Part shown: positions 16,896-25,086 of the stretch, in pieces
How positions within the stretch are numbered: position 1 is the stretch's first letter
Layout of the letters: every line of letters begins with the position of its first letter
Source of the DNA: G001797105 sp964528155
GTDB lineage: Bacteria; Chloroflexota; Anaerolineae; Anaerolineales; E44-bin32
Assembly (NCBI GenBank): GCA_964528155.1
Contig: CAZGRL010000011.1
Coordinates: forward strand, 3,312 to 67,311
Length of the DNA: 64,000 nucleotides
Reading direction: 5' to 3'
Position numbers and translations under genes: made by a program
Notes under the pieces: generated by a model
The model's input: the letters and a program-made list of their open reading frames with translations, nothing else
The model's database searches: none
Told to the model about the DNA's origin: nothing

Positions 16896-18262
16896 GAAGG
16901 GTGCATCTGGTGGGTATTGCAGGAGCAGGGATGTCGGCGATCGCACAGGTGTTGCACGAGCGAGGCGAGGCCGTGACCGGTTCGGATCTGGCTTCCTCGG
17001 TGTACGCCGAGACTCTGGAGCGCGCCGGCGTGAAGATCGTGTACGGCCACCGCGCAGAGAATGTGGACGATGCCGATGTCGTGGTGATTTCATCCGCCAT
17101 CCCGGCCTCGAATCCCGAGGTCATGGAGGCGGGCAGGCGCGGCATCCCGGTCTTGCGCCGGAATGCCTTCCTCGGCGAGCTGACCGCCGGATCGCGCACC
17201 ATTGGCGTCGCCGGGACGCACGGGAAGACAACCACCACCGGGTTGATCGCCTGGCTTCTCGATCGCGGTGGGCGAGTGCCGAGCTTCATCGTCGGCGGCA
17301 TGCTGTCGGATTTCGGAACCAACGCTCGCTCCGGGAGCGGGGCGGAGTTCGTCATCGAGGCTGACGAGTACGATCGGGCCTTCCTCGGATTGCACCCGGC
17401 CATCGCCGTCGTCACCAGCATTGAGCATGATCATCCGGATCTGTTCCCGACACCGGCCGAATACCTTGAGGCCTTCCGGGCCTTTGTCGACCAGGCGAGT
17501 GAAGCCCTGATCGTGTGCCGGGATGATCCCAATGCGGCCGCGCTCACCCGTCCGGGTCTGGATCGAATCAGCTACGGCCTGATGAAAGAAGCGGACTGGC
17601 GCGCCGAGGAGATCAGACCCAACCACGCCGGTGGGTCGGACTTCCTTGTTCTGCGGGGCGGGGAGGTTACCGGTCTGGTCCGAACACGACTTCCGGGGAT
17701 ACACAACGTGCGCAATGCGCTGGCCGCCATCGCCACCGCCGACCGCTGCGGGGTGGACTTCTCGACAATTCAGGGTGCCATCTCCGATTTCCACGGAACG
17801 CAGCGGCGATTCGAGACATTGGGCGTCGCCGGTGGGGTGACGGTGATCGACGACTACGCCCACCACCCGACCGAGATCAAGGCGACTCTGTCCGCCGCCA
17901 GATCCCTCTTCCCAGAGGCCGATGTGTGGGCGGTTTTCCAACCTCACACTTTTTCGCGGGCGAGGGCATTCCTTCAGGAGTTTGGCGGCGCGTTCGGCGA
18001 CGCCGATCATGTGATCGTGACCGAGATCTTCGCCTCGCGCGAAGCGCCGGATCCTTCGATGACCGGCGAACTGGTCGCCAAGAATGTGTCCCACCACGAC
18101 GTCCGTTTCATCCCCGACTTGAAGCAAGCCGCGGCTGCGCTGGAGGCGGTCGTCGGTCCGGGTTCGGTCGTCGTGACGTTGAGCGCCGGTGACGGCAATT
18201 TGGTGGGGAAGGATCTGCTGGAGGCGCTCAAGCAACGGAAGGAGGACGAGGCAAATGGCTAA
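16892..18262 (+). CDS. murC: UDP-N-acetylmuramate--L-alanine ligase MurC
   Basis: 456 residues. First amino-acid ligase of the wall pathway. HLVGIAGAGMSAIAQVL opens the Rossmann domain, SSAIPASNPEV follows, the P-loop is AGTHGKTTTTGLIA near residue 108, then EADEYDRAFL, TSIEHDHPDL and the C-terminal DDYAHHPTEI and FQPHTFSRARAF motifs, all typical of MurC. It starts with ATGA overlap to the CvpA-like gene. The next small gene overlaps its last 8 bases and has GGAGG inside murC. Confidence 0.95.
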   Translation: MRRVHLVGIAGAGMSAIAQVLHERGEAVTGSDLASSVYAETLERAGVKIVYGHRAENVDDADVVVISSAIPASNPEVMEAGRRGIPVLRRNAFLGELTAGSRTIGVAGTHGKTTTTGLIAWLLDRGGRVPSFIVGGMLSDFGTNARSGSGAEFVIEADEYDRAFLGLHPAIAVVTSIEHDHPDLFPTPAEYLEAFRAFVDQASEALIVCRDDPNAAALTRPGLDRISYGLMKEADWRAEEIRPNHAGGSDFLVLRGGEVTGLVRTRLPGIHNVRNALAAIATADRCGVDFSTIQGAISDFHGTQRRFETLGVAGGVTVIDDYAHHPTEIKATLSAARSLFPEADVWAVFQPHTFSRARAFLQEFGGAFGDADHVIVTEIFASREAPDPSMTGELVAKNVSHHDVRFIPDLKQAAAALEAVVGPGSVVVTLSAGDGNLVGKDLLEALKQRKEDEANG

Positions 18263-18431
18263 GGACAATCAACGCATGTTCGAACAGGACAGAAAGATGG
18301 AACTGAGGCTCAGGCTGGCAGCCAAGAGGGCGGCGACGCGCGAGCAGTTGGCCCCGGTGACGCAGCTGGTGAGCGAGATGCCCGAGCCGGAGGTTGTTGT
18401 GCGTCTGATCAATCGCGTCCGGCGTCTATGA
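18255..18431 (+). CDS. 58-aa basic helical protein between murC and murB
   Basis: ATG 18255 with GGAGG at 18240-18244; it overlaps murC at its start and murB at its end (ATGA), so translation is coupled on both sides. The product is highly charged and helical (MAKDNQRMFEQDRKMELRLR, then a KRAATREQ segment and a C-terminal VVVRLINRVRRL amphipathic helix). No known domain recognised. It is too well embedded to be a chance frame. It could be a peripheral membrane or protein-binding peptide of the divisome. Confidence 0.65.
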   Translation: MAKDNQRMFEQDRKMELRLRLAAKRAATREQLAPVTQLVSEMPEPEVVVRLINRVRRL

Positions 18432-19402
18432 TCATGACCGGTATCTCCCCCGATCGCATCGAGTCCCTGCGACGGGTCTTCGGTATCCGGGTCCAGAGAG
18501 GCGCCATGCTCTCGCGCTTCACTTCGGCGCGCATCGGTGGTCCGGCCGACTACCTGTTGCTGGTTCGCTCATCGCGTGAGCTGTCTCAGGCCGCCGGATT
18601 GTTGTGGGAGTCCGGTCTCGAATTCCGGGTTCTGGGCGGAGGCTCGAATGTGCTCGTGGCCGACGCCGGCTTCAGAGGCGTGGTGCTCATCAATCAGGCG
18701 CGCGAGGTGCGCTTCGAAGAAGCCAATGACGGGCCGCAAGTGTGGTGCGAATCCGGCGCGTCGCTGGGAGGGATCGGTCGCAGATCGGTCGAGCGCGGCT
18801 GGACTGGTCTGGAGTGGACCGCCAGCATCCCCGGGACGGTCGGAGGGGCGGTGGTCGGCAACTCAGGCGCGCACGGGGGACAGGTCGCCGACGTTCTCAA
18901 GGTGGCCGAGATCTTGCAACGCAACGGTTCGATCGAATCGTGGTCCGTGGATCGCCTAGGATACGGATATCGCGCCAGTTGGTTCAAGTCGCACCCTGGC
19001 GAGGTTGTCGTCCTTTCGGCGACCTTCCGTCTGGAGGAATCATCCGTCCGTCAGACGGGCGCCAAGATGGCGGCTTTCGTGGAATACCGCCAGGAGACGC
19101 AGCCGCCCGGAGCCAGTTGGGGATCGATGTTCAAGAACCCTCCGGACGACTACGCCGGACGGTTGATCGAGGCCTGCGGCCTCAAAGGGCTGCGCCAGGG
19201 TCAGGCGGAGATCAGCCATGTGCACGCCAACTTCTTCATCAACCGCGGCCGGGCCAAGGCCTCCGATGTCCTGGCCCTGACTGACAAAGCCCGAGAGGCT
19301 GTGGCCAAGAAGTTCGGGATCGAGTTGGAACTGGAGGTCGAGAAGCTTGGTGACTGGGAGGGCGAGGCGCCGGAGCCTGATGCTGAGGAGAGCGAGGGGT
19401 GA
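18428..19402 (+). CDS. murB: UDP-N-acetylenolpyruvoylglucosamine reductase MurB
   Basis: 324 residues. FAD enzyme reducing UDP-GlcNAc-enolpyruvate to UDP-MurNAc. The FAD domain has FTSARIGGPADYLL, LGGGSNVLVADAGF and ASIPGTVGGAVVGNSGAHGG. The substrate domain has GYGYRASWF and SWGSMFKNP with the catalytic Ser, then GLKGLRQGQAEISHVHANFF. It starts at ATG 18428 (ATG 18434 also possible). Note a second acidic tail of about 12 residues at the C-terminus. Overlaps ddl by 4 bases. Confidence 0.94.
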   Translation: MIMTGISPDRIESLRRVFGIRVQRGAMLSRFTSARIGGPADYLLLVRSSRELSQAAGLLWESGLEFRVLGGGSNVLVADAGFRGVVLINQAREVRFEEANDGPQVWCESGASLGGIGRRSVERGWTGLEWTASIPGTVGGAVVGNSGAHGGQVADVLKVAEILQRNGSIESWSVDRLGYGYRASWFKSHPGEVVVLSATFRLEESSVRQTGAKMAAFVEYRQETQPPGASWGSMFKNPPDDYAGRLIEACGLKGLRQGQAEISHVHANFFINRGRAKASDVLALTDKAREAVAKKFGIELELEVEKLGDWEGEAPEPDAEESEG

Positions 19403-20508
19403 CCGGCAAGATCCGCCTGGGCGTGATCTTCGGCGGCAGATCCGGCGAACACGAGGTCTCCCTCATGTCCGCCCGATCGGTGCTGAAGGCGCTCGACAGG
19501 ACCAGGTATGAAGTCGTCACGATCGGCATCTCGCATGAAGGTTACTGGTACGCCGGGGAACGGATCCTTGAGGCACTCGCCAGCCGGCAATTGCAGGGCT
19601 TCGAGCGCGTGGCCATGTTGGGCGAGCCAGGGCAATCCAATCTGTACAAATGGAGCGCCGGCGCTCCGCTCGAGATCCTCGGCCAATTGGATGTCGTCTT
19701 CCCTCTGCTGCACGGGACATTCGGAGAGGACGGGACGATCCAGGGCCTGTTCGAGATGGCGGAGGTTCCCTATATCGGGGCCGGTGTCCTCGCCTCGTCG
19801 GTGGCGATGGACAAAGGGCTATTCAAAATGCTGATGGACGCGCATGCCATCCCGACGGTTGAATCGGTTGTGGTGCTCTCGTCCGAGATCACGAGCGACA
19901 TCGACACGGCGATCGACAAGGCCGAGTCTGTGGCGGAGTACCCCTTGTTCGTGAAACCTGCCAATCTGGGATCATCCGTCGGGGTCAGCAAAGTGCGCAA
20001 CCGGTCGGACCTGCTTGAAGGCCTCATGGACGCAGCTCGCTACGATCGACGCGTGCTCATCGAGCGCGGCCTGGAGGCGCGCGAAATCGAAGTCAGCGTC
20101 CTGGGGAATGAAGCACCCGAGGCATCTGTCCCGGGCGAGGTCATCCCCAGCGACGAATTCTATTCGTATCGAGCGAAGTACATCGACGACCGCTCGGAGT
20201 TGATCATCCCGGCGCCGATCCCGCCCGAAACCGCCGACGAAGCACGTCGGCTGGCGGTTGAAACGTTCCTGGCTTTCGACGGGGCAGGGATGGCCAGGGT
20301 CGACTTCCTGCTCGAGCGCTCGACGGGTCAAGTCTACGTCAATGAGGCCAACACCATTCCGGGATTCACCAAGATCAGCATGTACCCGAAATTATGGGAA
20401 GCCAGCGGCTTGCCGTACCCGTCGCTGCTGGATCGGCTGGTCGATCTGGCCTTCGAGCGCCATGGACAGAAAGCCAGGTTGACGCGCTCATACGAGGCTG
20501 GATCATGA
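19399..20508 (+). CDS. ddl: D-alanine--D-alanine ligase
   Basis: 369 residues, ATP-grasp ligase supplying the dipeptide that MurF uses. IFGGRSGEHEVSLMSARSVL is the family's N-terminal signature. FPLLHGTFGEDGTIQGLFE, PYIGAGVLASSVAMDK, PLFVKPANLGSSVGVSK and YVNEANTIPGFTKISMYPKL are the ATP and substrate motifs. The GTG start overlaps murB (GTGA), and the stop overlaps ftsQ (ATGA). Confidence 0.95.
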   Translation: MTGKIRLGVIFGGRSGEHEVSLMSARSVLKALDRTRYEVVTIGISHEGYWYAGERILEALASRQLQGFERVAMLGEPGQSNLYKWSAGAPLEILGQLDVVFPLLHGTFGEDGTIQGLFEMAEVPYIGAGVLASSVAMDKGLFKMLMDAHAIPTVESVVVLSSEITSDIDTAIDKAESVAEYPLFVKPANLGSSVGVSKVRNRSDLLEGLMDAARYDRRVLIERGLEAREIEVSVLGNEAPEASVPGEVIPSDEFYSYRAKYIDDRSELIIPAPIPPETADEARRLAVETFLAFDGAGMARVDFLLERSTGQVYVNEANTIPGFTKISMYPKLWEASGLPYPSLLDRLVDLAFERHGQKARLTRSYEAGS

Positions 20509-21413
20509 GCGTGGACGAGCGGGCACTGGGCGTTGCCCGAACACGAGCCGAGAGGGCTCGTTCCCGGCGGGCGCGCCAGGTATCCGACGTCGAGGCCCCG
20601 CCTCGACTGCGGCGGGCCAAGCCCAAGCGACGGAAGACCCTGCGCCGCCGTTATGACCTGGCCCTGCCGGTCGAATTGGGCGCCGAGATTCGATTGCCGG
20701 CGATTCCGATCATCCGACCAGGGCCGCGTTTGCTCTCGGCCGGGCTGCTGCTGGGAACGATCTGGATCCTGACCCACCTGCTGCGCTCGCCCGGATTGAT
20801 CACGGCCGAAGCTTCGGTTCTGGGGAATAAGATGCTCACGCCGGCCCAGGTGAGGTCGCTCGCCCTGACCCAAGGGATGCCGAGCTTCATGATCGACCCC
20901 AAGGAGATCGCCGGGAGGCTGACCGCCCACTCAGAGATCGCCACCGCCAAGGTCTCCGTAGGTTGGCCGAACCAGGTCGAGATTCAGATTGAAGAGCGTG
21001 AGCCGCTCGTGGCCTGGAACGACGGGGGGCGCAAGTGGTGGCTGAGCAGGGACGGGGTCGCATTCTTGCAACACGGGGAGTGGCCGGGTCTGGTTCAGGT
21101 GACCGCTCAGGAGCCCGTGTTGAATATCACCCAGGATCCGCTGGCGACGGCGATTTCGCCTGATGTGTTGGTCGCAGCAACAGCGCTGAGCGCCCAATTG
21201 CCCGAGGCGGAAGCTCTGAACTACGACCCGATCAAGGGCCTGAACTTCGACGACCCGCGCGGGTGGACCGCCGTGTTTGGGTTCGGCGGGGACATGCTGC
21301 TCAAAGTGCGATTGTACCGGGGCATCGTCGACGATCTGGCCCAACGCGGGATCTCGGCGGCGCTCATCAGTGTGGCGGACACGGCTACGCCCTATTACCG
21401 AATGGTGAGGTAG
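20505..21413 (+). CDS. ftsQ: cell division protein FtsQ
   Basis: 302 residues. A long basic cytoplasmic N-terminus (about 75 residues, many Arg/Lys), a transmembrane segment near residues 80-96, then a POTRA domain beginning ITAEASVLGNKMLTPAQVRS with the HSEIATAKVSVGWPNQVEI strand-turn-strand, and an FtsQ/DivIB beta domain with EREPLVAW. It anchors the FtsQLB complex. ATG 20505 overlaps the ddl stop. The next gene, ftsA, starts 5 bases after its stop. Confidence 0.9.
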   Translation: MSVDERALGVARTRAERARSRRARQVSDVEAPPRLRRAKPKRRKTLRRRYDLALPVELGAEIRLPAIPIIRPGPRLLSAGLLLGTIWILTHLLRSPGLITAEASVLGNKMLTPAQVRSLALTQGMPSFMIDPKEIAGRLTAHSEIATAKVSVGWPNQVEIQIEEREPLVAWNDGGRKWWLSRDGVAFLQHGEWPGLVQVTAQEPVLNITQDPLATAISPDVLVAATALSAQLPEAEALNYDPIKGLNFDDPRGWTAVFGFGGDMLLKVRLYRGIVDDLAQRGISAALISVADTATPYYRMVR

Positions 21414-21418
21414 CTCGA

Positions 21419-22675
21419 GTGGTTGGGATCATCGGCACCGATCAGCCCATCTTTGTCGGTCTCGACATCGGCACGAGCAAAGTCTGCGCGCTCGTGGCGC
21501 ATGTCGACGAGGACCAAAGATTGCGGGTGATCGGCGTCGGTATGGCCCAGGCGCAAGGGATGCGCAAAGGCGGCGTGGTCAACCTTGAAGGTGTGGCCAA
21601 GGCGGTTGAGGTCGCCAAAGACAAGGCCGAGCGTACCTCCGGCTACGAGATTTCGTCAGCGCTGGTCAGCCTCTCCGGAGGGCAGGTCGCCTCGCTCAAC
21701 AGCAAGGGGATGTCGGGCGTTTCCGGAAGGACGATCGGTCCTGACGATGTCGCCAGGGCGCTTGAGGCGGCCCGCTCGATCGCCGTCCCCTATAACCGCC
21801 AGATTGTGCATGTCATCCCACGCGGATACGTGATCGACGGGCAGGATGGGATTAAGGCCCCGATCGGAATGCACGGCTACCGGCTCGAAGTCGAGGCGCA
21901 CATCGTCACAGCCCCGGCGACTGCGCTGCGAAATCTAGAGAAGGCCATCGAAGCCGCCGGTGTGGCCGTCGACGGCTGGGTGCTGGGGCCGCTCGCTTCG
22001 GGAGAGGTCGTGTTGACCGAGACCGAGCGCGAGATGGGCGTCCTCGTCTGCGACATCGGGGCAGGAACGTGTGACATCGCCATCTACATCGAAGGCGCCG
22101 TCTGGCACACGGCTGTGATCCCCGTCGGAGGCGACCACCTGACGAGTGACATCGCTCAGGGGCTGCACCTGCCGTTGGAGACCGCCGAGTCGGTCAAGAT
22201 TCGTCATGGGCGTGCCAGAGCCAGCGGCGCCGATGATGGGCAGGCCTTCGCCGTCCGGCCGTTCGGCGTCGAGAAGTCGATCGAGATCCGGCGGGCTGAG
22301 TTGGCCTCGATCGTTGAACCGCGAGTGGAAGAGATCTTCGGCCTGGTTCGCCAGGAGATTAAGCGCTCCGGGTACGACGGGCTTCTTCCGGCGGGGATGG
22401 TGTTGACGGGTGGGACAAGCCTGTTGCCGGAGATCCGTGAGGAGGCTTCATCCGTCCTGCGTCTTCCGGTGCGTCTGGCGGCACCGGGCGAGCTACGCGG
22501 CCTGGTCGACCAACTTCGGTCGCCCTGCTTTTCGGCCAGCGTCGGGTTGTTGCATTGGGCCCGCATGATGGAAGAGCAAACCGCGATCGACGGGCGCGGG
22601 GTTCTGGGGCTGTCGTGGCGGCAGCTCGATCTGGGCCGCGCCGCAGATTTCTTCCGCCGACTGCTACCGGGATAG
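21419..22675 (+). CDS. ftsA: cell division ATPase FtsA
   Basis: 418 residues, actin-like ATPase tethering FtsZ to the membrane. Phosphate-1 motif FVGLDIGTSKVCALV, the 1C subdomain with SLSGGQVASLNSKG, phosphate-2 VCDIGAGTCDIAIY, and the adenosine motif MVLTGGTSLLPEI. The C-terminus ends in an amphipathic stretch (AADFFRRLLPG) suited to membrane targeting. GTG 21419 is preferred: GAGG lies 8 bases upstream and the conserved core starts a few residues later. A 57-base gap to ftsZ contains a strong ribosome-binding site. Confidence 0.93.
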   Translation: MVGIIGTDQPIFVGLDIGTSKVCALVAHVDEDQRLRVIGVGMAQAQGMRKGGVVNLEGVAKAVEVAKDKAERTSGYEISSALVSLSGGQVASLNSKGMSGVSGRTIGPDDVARALEAARSIAVPYNRQIVHVIPRGYVIDGQDGIKAPIGMHGYRLEVEAHIVTAPATALRNLEKAIEAAGVAVDGWVLGPLASGEVVLTETEREMGVLVCDIGAGTCDIAIYIEGAVWHTAVIPVGGDHLTSDIAQGLHLPLETAESVKIRHGRARASGADDGQAFAVRPFGVEKSIEIRRAELASIVEPRVEEIFGLVRQEIKRSGYDGLLPAGMVLTGGTSLLPEIREEASSVLRLPVRLAAPGELRGLVDQLRSPCFSASVGLLHWARMMEEQTAIDGRGVLGLSWRQLDLGRAADFFRRLLPG

Positions 22676-22732
22676 CCATCGGCGAGATCGAAGGGGAAGC
22701 TGGAAGACCATATCTTGAGGAGGAGGCACGAC

Positions 22733-23833
22733 ATGTACCCAAACCCACAGATGGAGTCGTTCGCGAGGATCAAGGTCGTCGGAATTGGCGGCGGAGGCAG
22801 CAACGCGGTCAACCGCATGATCGAAGAGAGTCTGTCGGGGATCGAGTTCATCGCCATCAATACAGACGCCCAGGCCCTCCTGCTATCGAATGCTCCGAAG
22901 CGCGTCCGCATCGGCGATAAGTCGACGCGCGGCCTGGGGGCCGGAGGCAACCCCGAGATCGGTCAGAAGGCGGCCGAGGAGTCTGCCGAGGAGCTCTACG
23001 AGGTCCTCAAGGGCAGCGACATGGTCTTCATCGCTGCCGGCATCGGCGGTGGCACGGGAACCGGCGCTGCGCCGATCCTGGCCCAGGTGGCCAAAGAAGT
23101 CGGCGCGTTGACCATCGGCGTGGTCACCCGGCCGTTCACCTTCGAAGGCGCCAAGCGCGCCCAGACGGCCGAGTCGGGGATCACCAAGCTCAAGGAGCAA
23201 GTCGACACCTTGATCGTCATCCCCAACGACCGGTTGCTGCAGCTGGCCGACAAGCGCGCCAGCCTGCACGACGCATTCAAACTCGCCGACGACGTCTTGC
23301 GCCAGGGCATCCAGGGTATCAGCGAGCTGATCACTGTCCCGGGGTTGATCAACCTGGACTTCGCCGATGTGCGGACGATCATGGCCGAGGGTGGGGCGGC
23401 CTTGATGGCGGTCGGCCGCGCCTCGGGGGAGGACCGAGCCAGGGAGGCGGCCGAACAGGCGATTTCGAGCCACCTGCTGGACATCACCATCGACGGAGCT
23501 CGCGGCATCCTGTTCAATGTCACCGGCGGCCCGGACCTCAGCCTGTTCGAGGTCAACCAGGCCGCGGCGATCATCAAGGAAACGGCGCATCCGGATGTCA
23601 ATCTGATCTTCGGCGCGGTGATCGATCCGAATATCGGAGACGAGCTGCGTATCACAGTCATCGCCACTGGGTTCGAGCGGACGGCCGGGGTGATGCGGGC
23701 TACGCGGCGGGTGTCGGCTCGCGCAGAGGCATCCCAGTCGGCGGCTCGACCGGAAGCGGCTCCCGAGGAGTTCCAACCGCGGGCGTTCGACTACAACGAT
23801 CTGGACATCCCGGCGTTCTTGCGTCGGCGCTAG
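22733..23833 (+). CDS. ftsZ: cell division protein FtsZ
   Basis: 366 residues, tubulin-like GTPase forming the Z ring. N-terminal [23 protein letters not shown], the GTP signature [10 protein letters not shown] near residue 105, the T7 region [13 protein letters not shown] and TVIATGF. The linker is short (about 35 residues), and the C-terminal conserved peptide [10 protein letters not shown], which binds FtsA and other partners, is intact. ATG 22733 follows GAGGAGGAGG. It is the last gene of the cluster, followed by three hairpins. Confidence 0.97.
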   Translation: MYPNPQMESFARIKVVGIGGGGSNAVNRMIEESLSGIEFIAINTDAQALLLSNAPKRVRIGDKSTRGLGAGGNPEIGQKAAEESAEELYEVLKGSDMVFIAAGIGGGTGTGAAPILAQVAKEVGALTIGVVTRPFTFEGAKRAQTAESGITKLKEQVDTLIVIPNDRLLQLADKRASLHDAFKLADDVLRQGIQGISELITVPGLINLDFADVRTIMAEGGAALMAVGRASGEDRAREAAEQAISSHLLDITIDGARGILFNVTGGPDLSLFEVNQAAAIIKETAHPDVNLIFGAVIDPNIGDELRITVIATGFERTAGVMRATRRVSARAEASQSAARPEAAPEEFQPRAFDYNDLDIPAFLRRR

Positions 23834-23919
23834 TTTCGTTGTCCGTGGCAGCCAGGGCTGGGGCCTTCCTGCCGAGCCTGTGGCTGTTTCCCGGCCCGTA
23901 CGCGGGTTGGATTGGGCGT

Positions 23920-23955
23920 GGACCGGCGCTGGTCCCCTCCTCCCGGCGCCGGTCC
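23920..23955. repeat. inverted repeat downstream of ftsZ
   Basis: GGACCGGCGC (23920-23929) and GCGCCGGTCC (23946-23955) pair perfectly around 16 bases. First of three palindromes in the 629-base ftsZ-nrdR gap. Confidence 0.5.
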
Positions 23956-23996
23956 TGCGCGCCCTGCACGTGTGCGTGATGCGTCCAACAGTTGGG

Positions 23997-24057
23997 TAAT
24001 GGCTTGTTGACGGAAGGGCGGGAGCACAGCTCCCGCCCTTCCGTCAACAAGCCATTA
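23997..24057. terminator. 29-bp perfect hairpin after ftsZ
   Basis: The 29-base arm at 23997-24025 is exactly complementary to 24029-24057 around a 3-base loop (ACA). The centre is GGGCGGGAGC / GCTCCCGCCC. It is much longer and more perfect than an ordinary intrinsic terminator, though it is well placed to end the dcw transcript. The stem is followed by TTCCGC, without a U run. Confidence 0.65.
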
Positions 24058-24147
24058 TTCCGCTCTTCGCCTTTCATCCGGCGGAGAGGGGGGAGGGGGT
24101 GAGGGACGCAATCGCATCCAGCCGAGCGTCCGACAGATTGGAGAGTC

Positions 24148-24184
24148 ATAGGCTCCCGGAGCCTCGTAGGCTCCGGGAGCCTAT
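24148..24184. repeat. 17-bp perfect hairpin, second copy of the GGCTCCCGGAGCC palindrome
   Basis: ATAGGCTCCCGGAGCCT (24148-24164), loop CGT, AGGCTCCGGGAGCCTAT (24168-24184). The inner 13-base arms are identical to those at 3180-3210, with a different loop and flanks. Confidence 0.6.
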
Positions 24185-24347
24185 CGAGTCCCGGGGCCGG
24201 CCCATGGTCCCTGCAACATGCCCCCAATCGAGCGTTCAGGGCGTCCGGAGACCGCCCGGAGACCTGCTCGTGACCTCGACAGACCCTCGGAGGACCGGGT
24301 GGGACCAACGTACTAGAATTCTTTAAGGCTCGCGGTGGCCTCGCGGC

Positions 24348-24377
24348 TTGCACCCGTTCTTGCCGCTGTGCTATGAT
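24348..24377 (+). promoter_or_regulatory. promoter of nrdR
   Basis: TTGCAC (24348-24353), 18-base spacer, TATGAT (24372-24377). Confidence 0.55.
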
Positions 24378-24382
24378 GTTGT

Positions 24383-24401
24383 CCCCCGAAGATATCGGGG
24401 G
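24383..24401 (+). promoter_or_regulatory. leader hairpin of nrdR
   Basis: CCCCCGA (24383-24389), loop AGATA, TCGGGGG (24395-24401), at the start of the predicted transcript. It may be an RNA element in the 5' leader; no known riboswitch pattern was recognised. I could not find a clear pair of NrdR boxes. Confidence 0.35.
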
Positions 24402-24462
24402 GAACCACTATCAATGACCTAGATCTGGCGCCGAACAGGCGTGCGTCAAGTAGGTGTCCTGG

Positions 24463-24912
24463 ATGCAGTGTCCGCATTGTGGCAATGATCAGACCCGCGT
24501 AATCGACACCTCGCACGACAGCCGAGGCGCAATCCGGCGCCGACGCGTCTGCCAAAACTGCAAGAAACGCTTCAGCACCTACGAGCGGGCGGTACTCGCA
24601 ACACCCATGATCGTCAAACAAGATGGAATGCGCGAAGAGTTTGATCGGGAGAAGTTGGCGCGCGGCGTTCGGATTGCCTGCGCCAAGCGCCCCGTGCCGG
24701 CGGAAGATATCGACCGCCTCGTCGGCGAAGTCGAAGCGAGACTTCAGGCTATGGGGAAATCGGAAGTCTCGTCCCGCGTCGTAGGTGACATGGTGATCGC
24801 CGGACTCAAAGAACTCGATCACATCGCCTACATCCGCTACGCAATCGTCTATCTTGGTCTAGACGATCTGCGTGCCCTGCGTACCGAGATCGATCAGCTA
24901 TTGGAGGTTTGA
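24463..24912 (+). CDS. nrdR: transcriptional repressor NrdR
   Basis: 149 residues. Nucleotide-sensing repressor of ribonucleotide reductase genes. The N-terminal zinc ribbon has MQCPHCG and, after about 25 residues, VCQNCKKRFSTYER, followed by the ATP-cone domain (MIVKQDGMREEFDREKL, then ARGVRIACAKRPV, then HIAYIRYAIVYLGLDD). AGGTG at 24452-24456 is 6 bases before ATG 24463, which favours it over GTG 24454. It lies 174 bases before the class II reductase, its likely target. Confidence 0.94.
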   Translation: MQCPHCGNDQTRVIDTSHDSRGAIRRRRVCQNCKKRFSTYERAVLATPMIVKQDGMREEFDREKLARGVRIACAKRPVPAEDIDRLVGEVEARLQAMGKSEVSSRVVGDMVIAGLKELDHIAYIRYAIVYLGLDDLRALRTEIDQLLEV

Positions 24913-25086
24913 GGAAGCCACGCCTGCCGGAACGGGTCGCGCGGGCGGGACTCAACGACTCTGGGGTGCACACAAGTGCGAGACGAGTCCTTCCCGTAAA
25001 TCGAATCCGGCAATCTGAGGCTGAGATCAGAACGGTGTGGAATCAGGACTGGGACTCCTTGTTGGGGTAAGCCGGAGAGGTGGGCC

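Noticed and set aside
24913..25086. Cobalamin riboswitch before the B12-dependent reductase
   Set aside because: A GGAAGCCACG phrase resembles part of the conserved core, but the GCCACTG box and the remaining conserved segments are missing.
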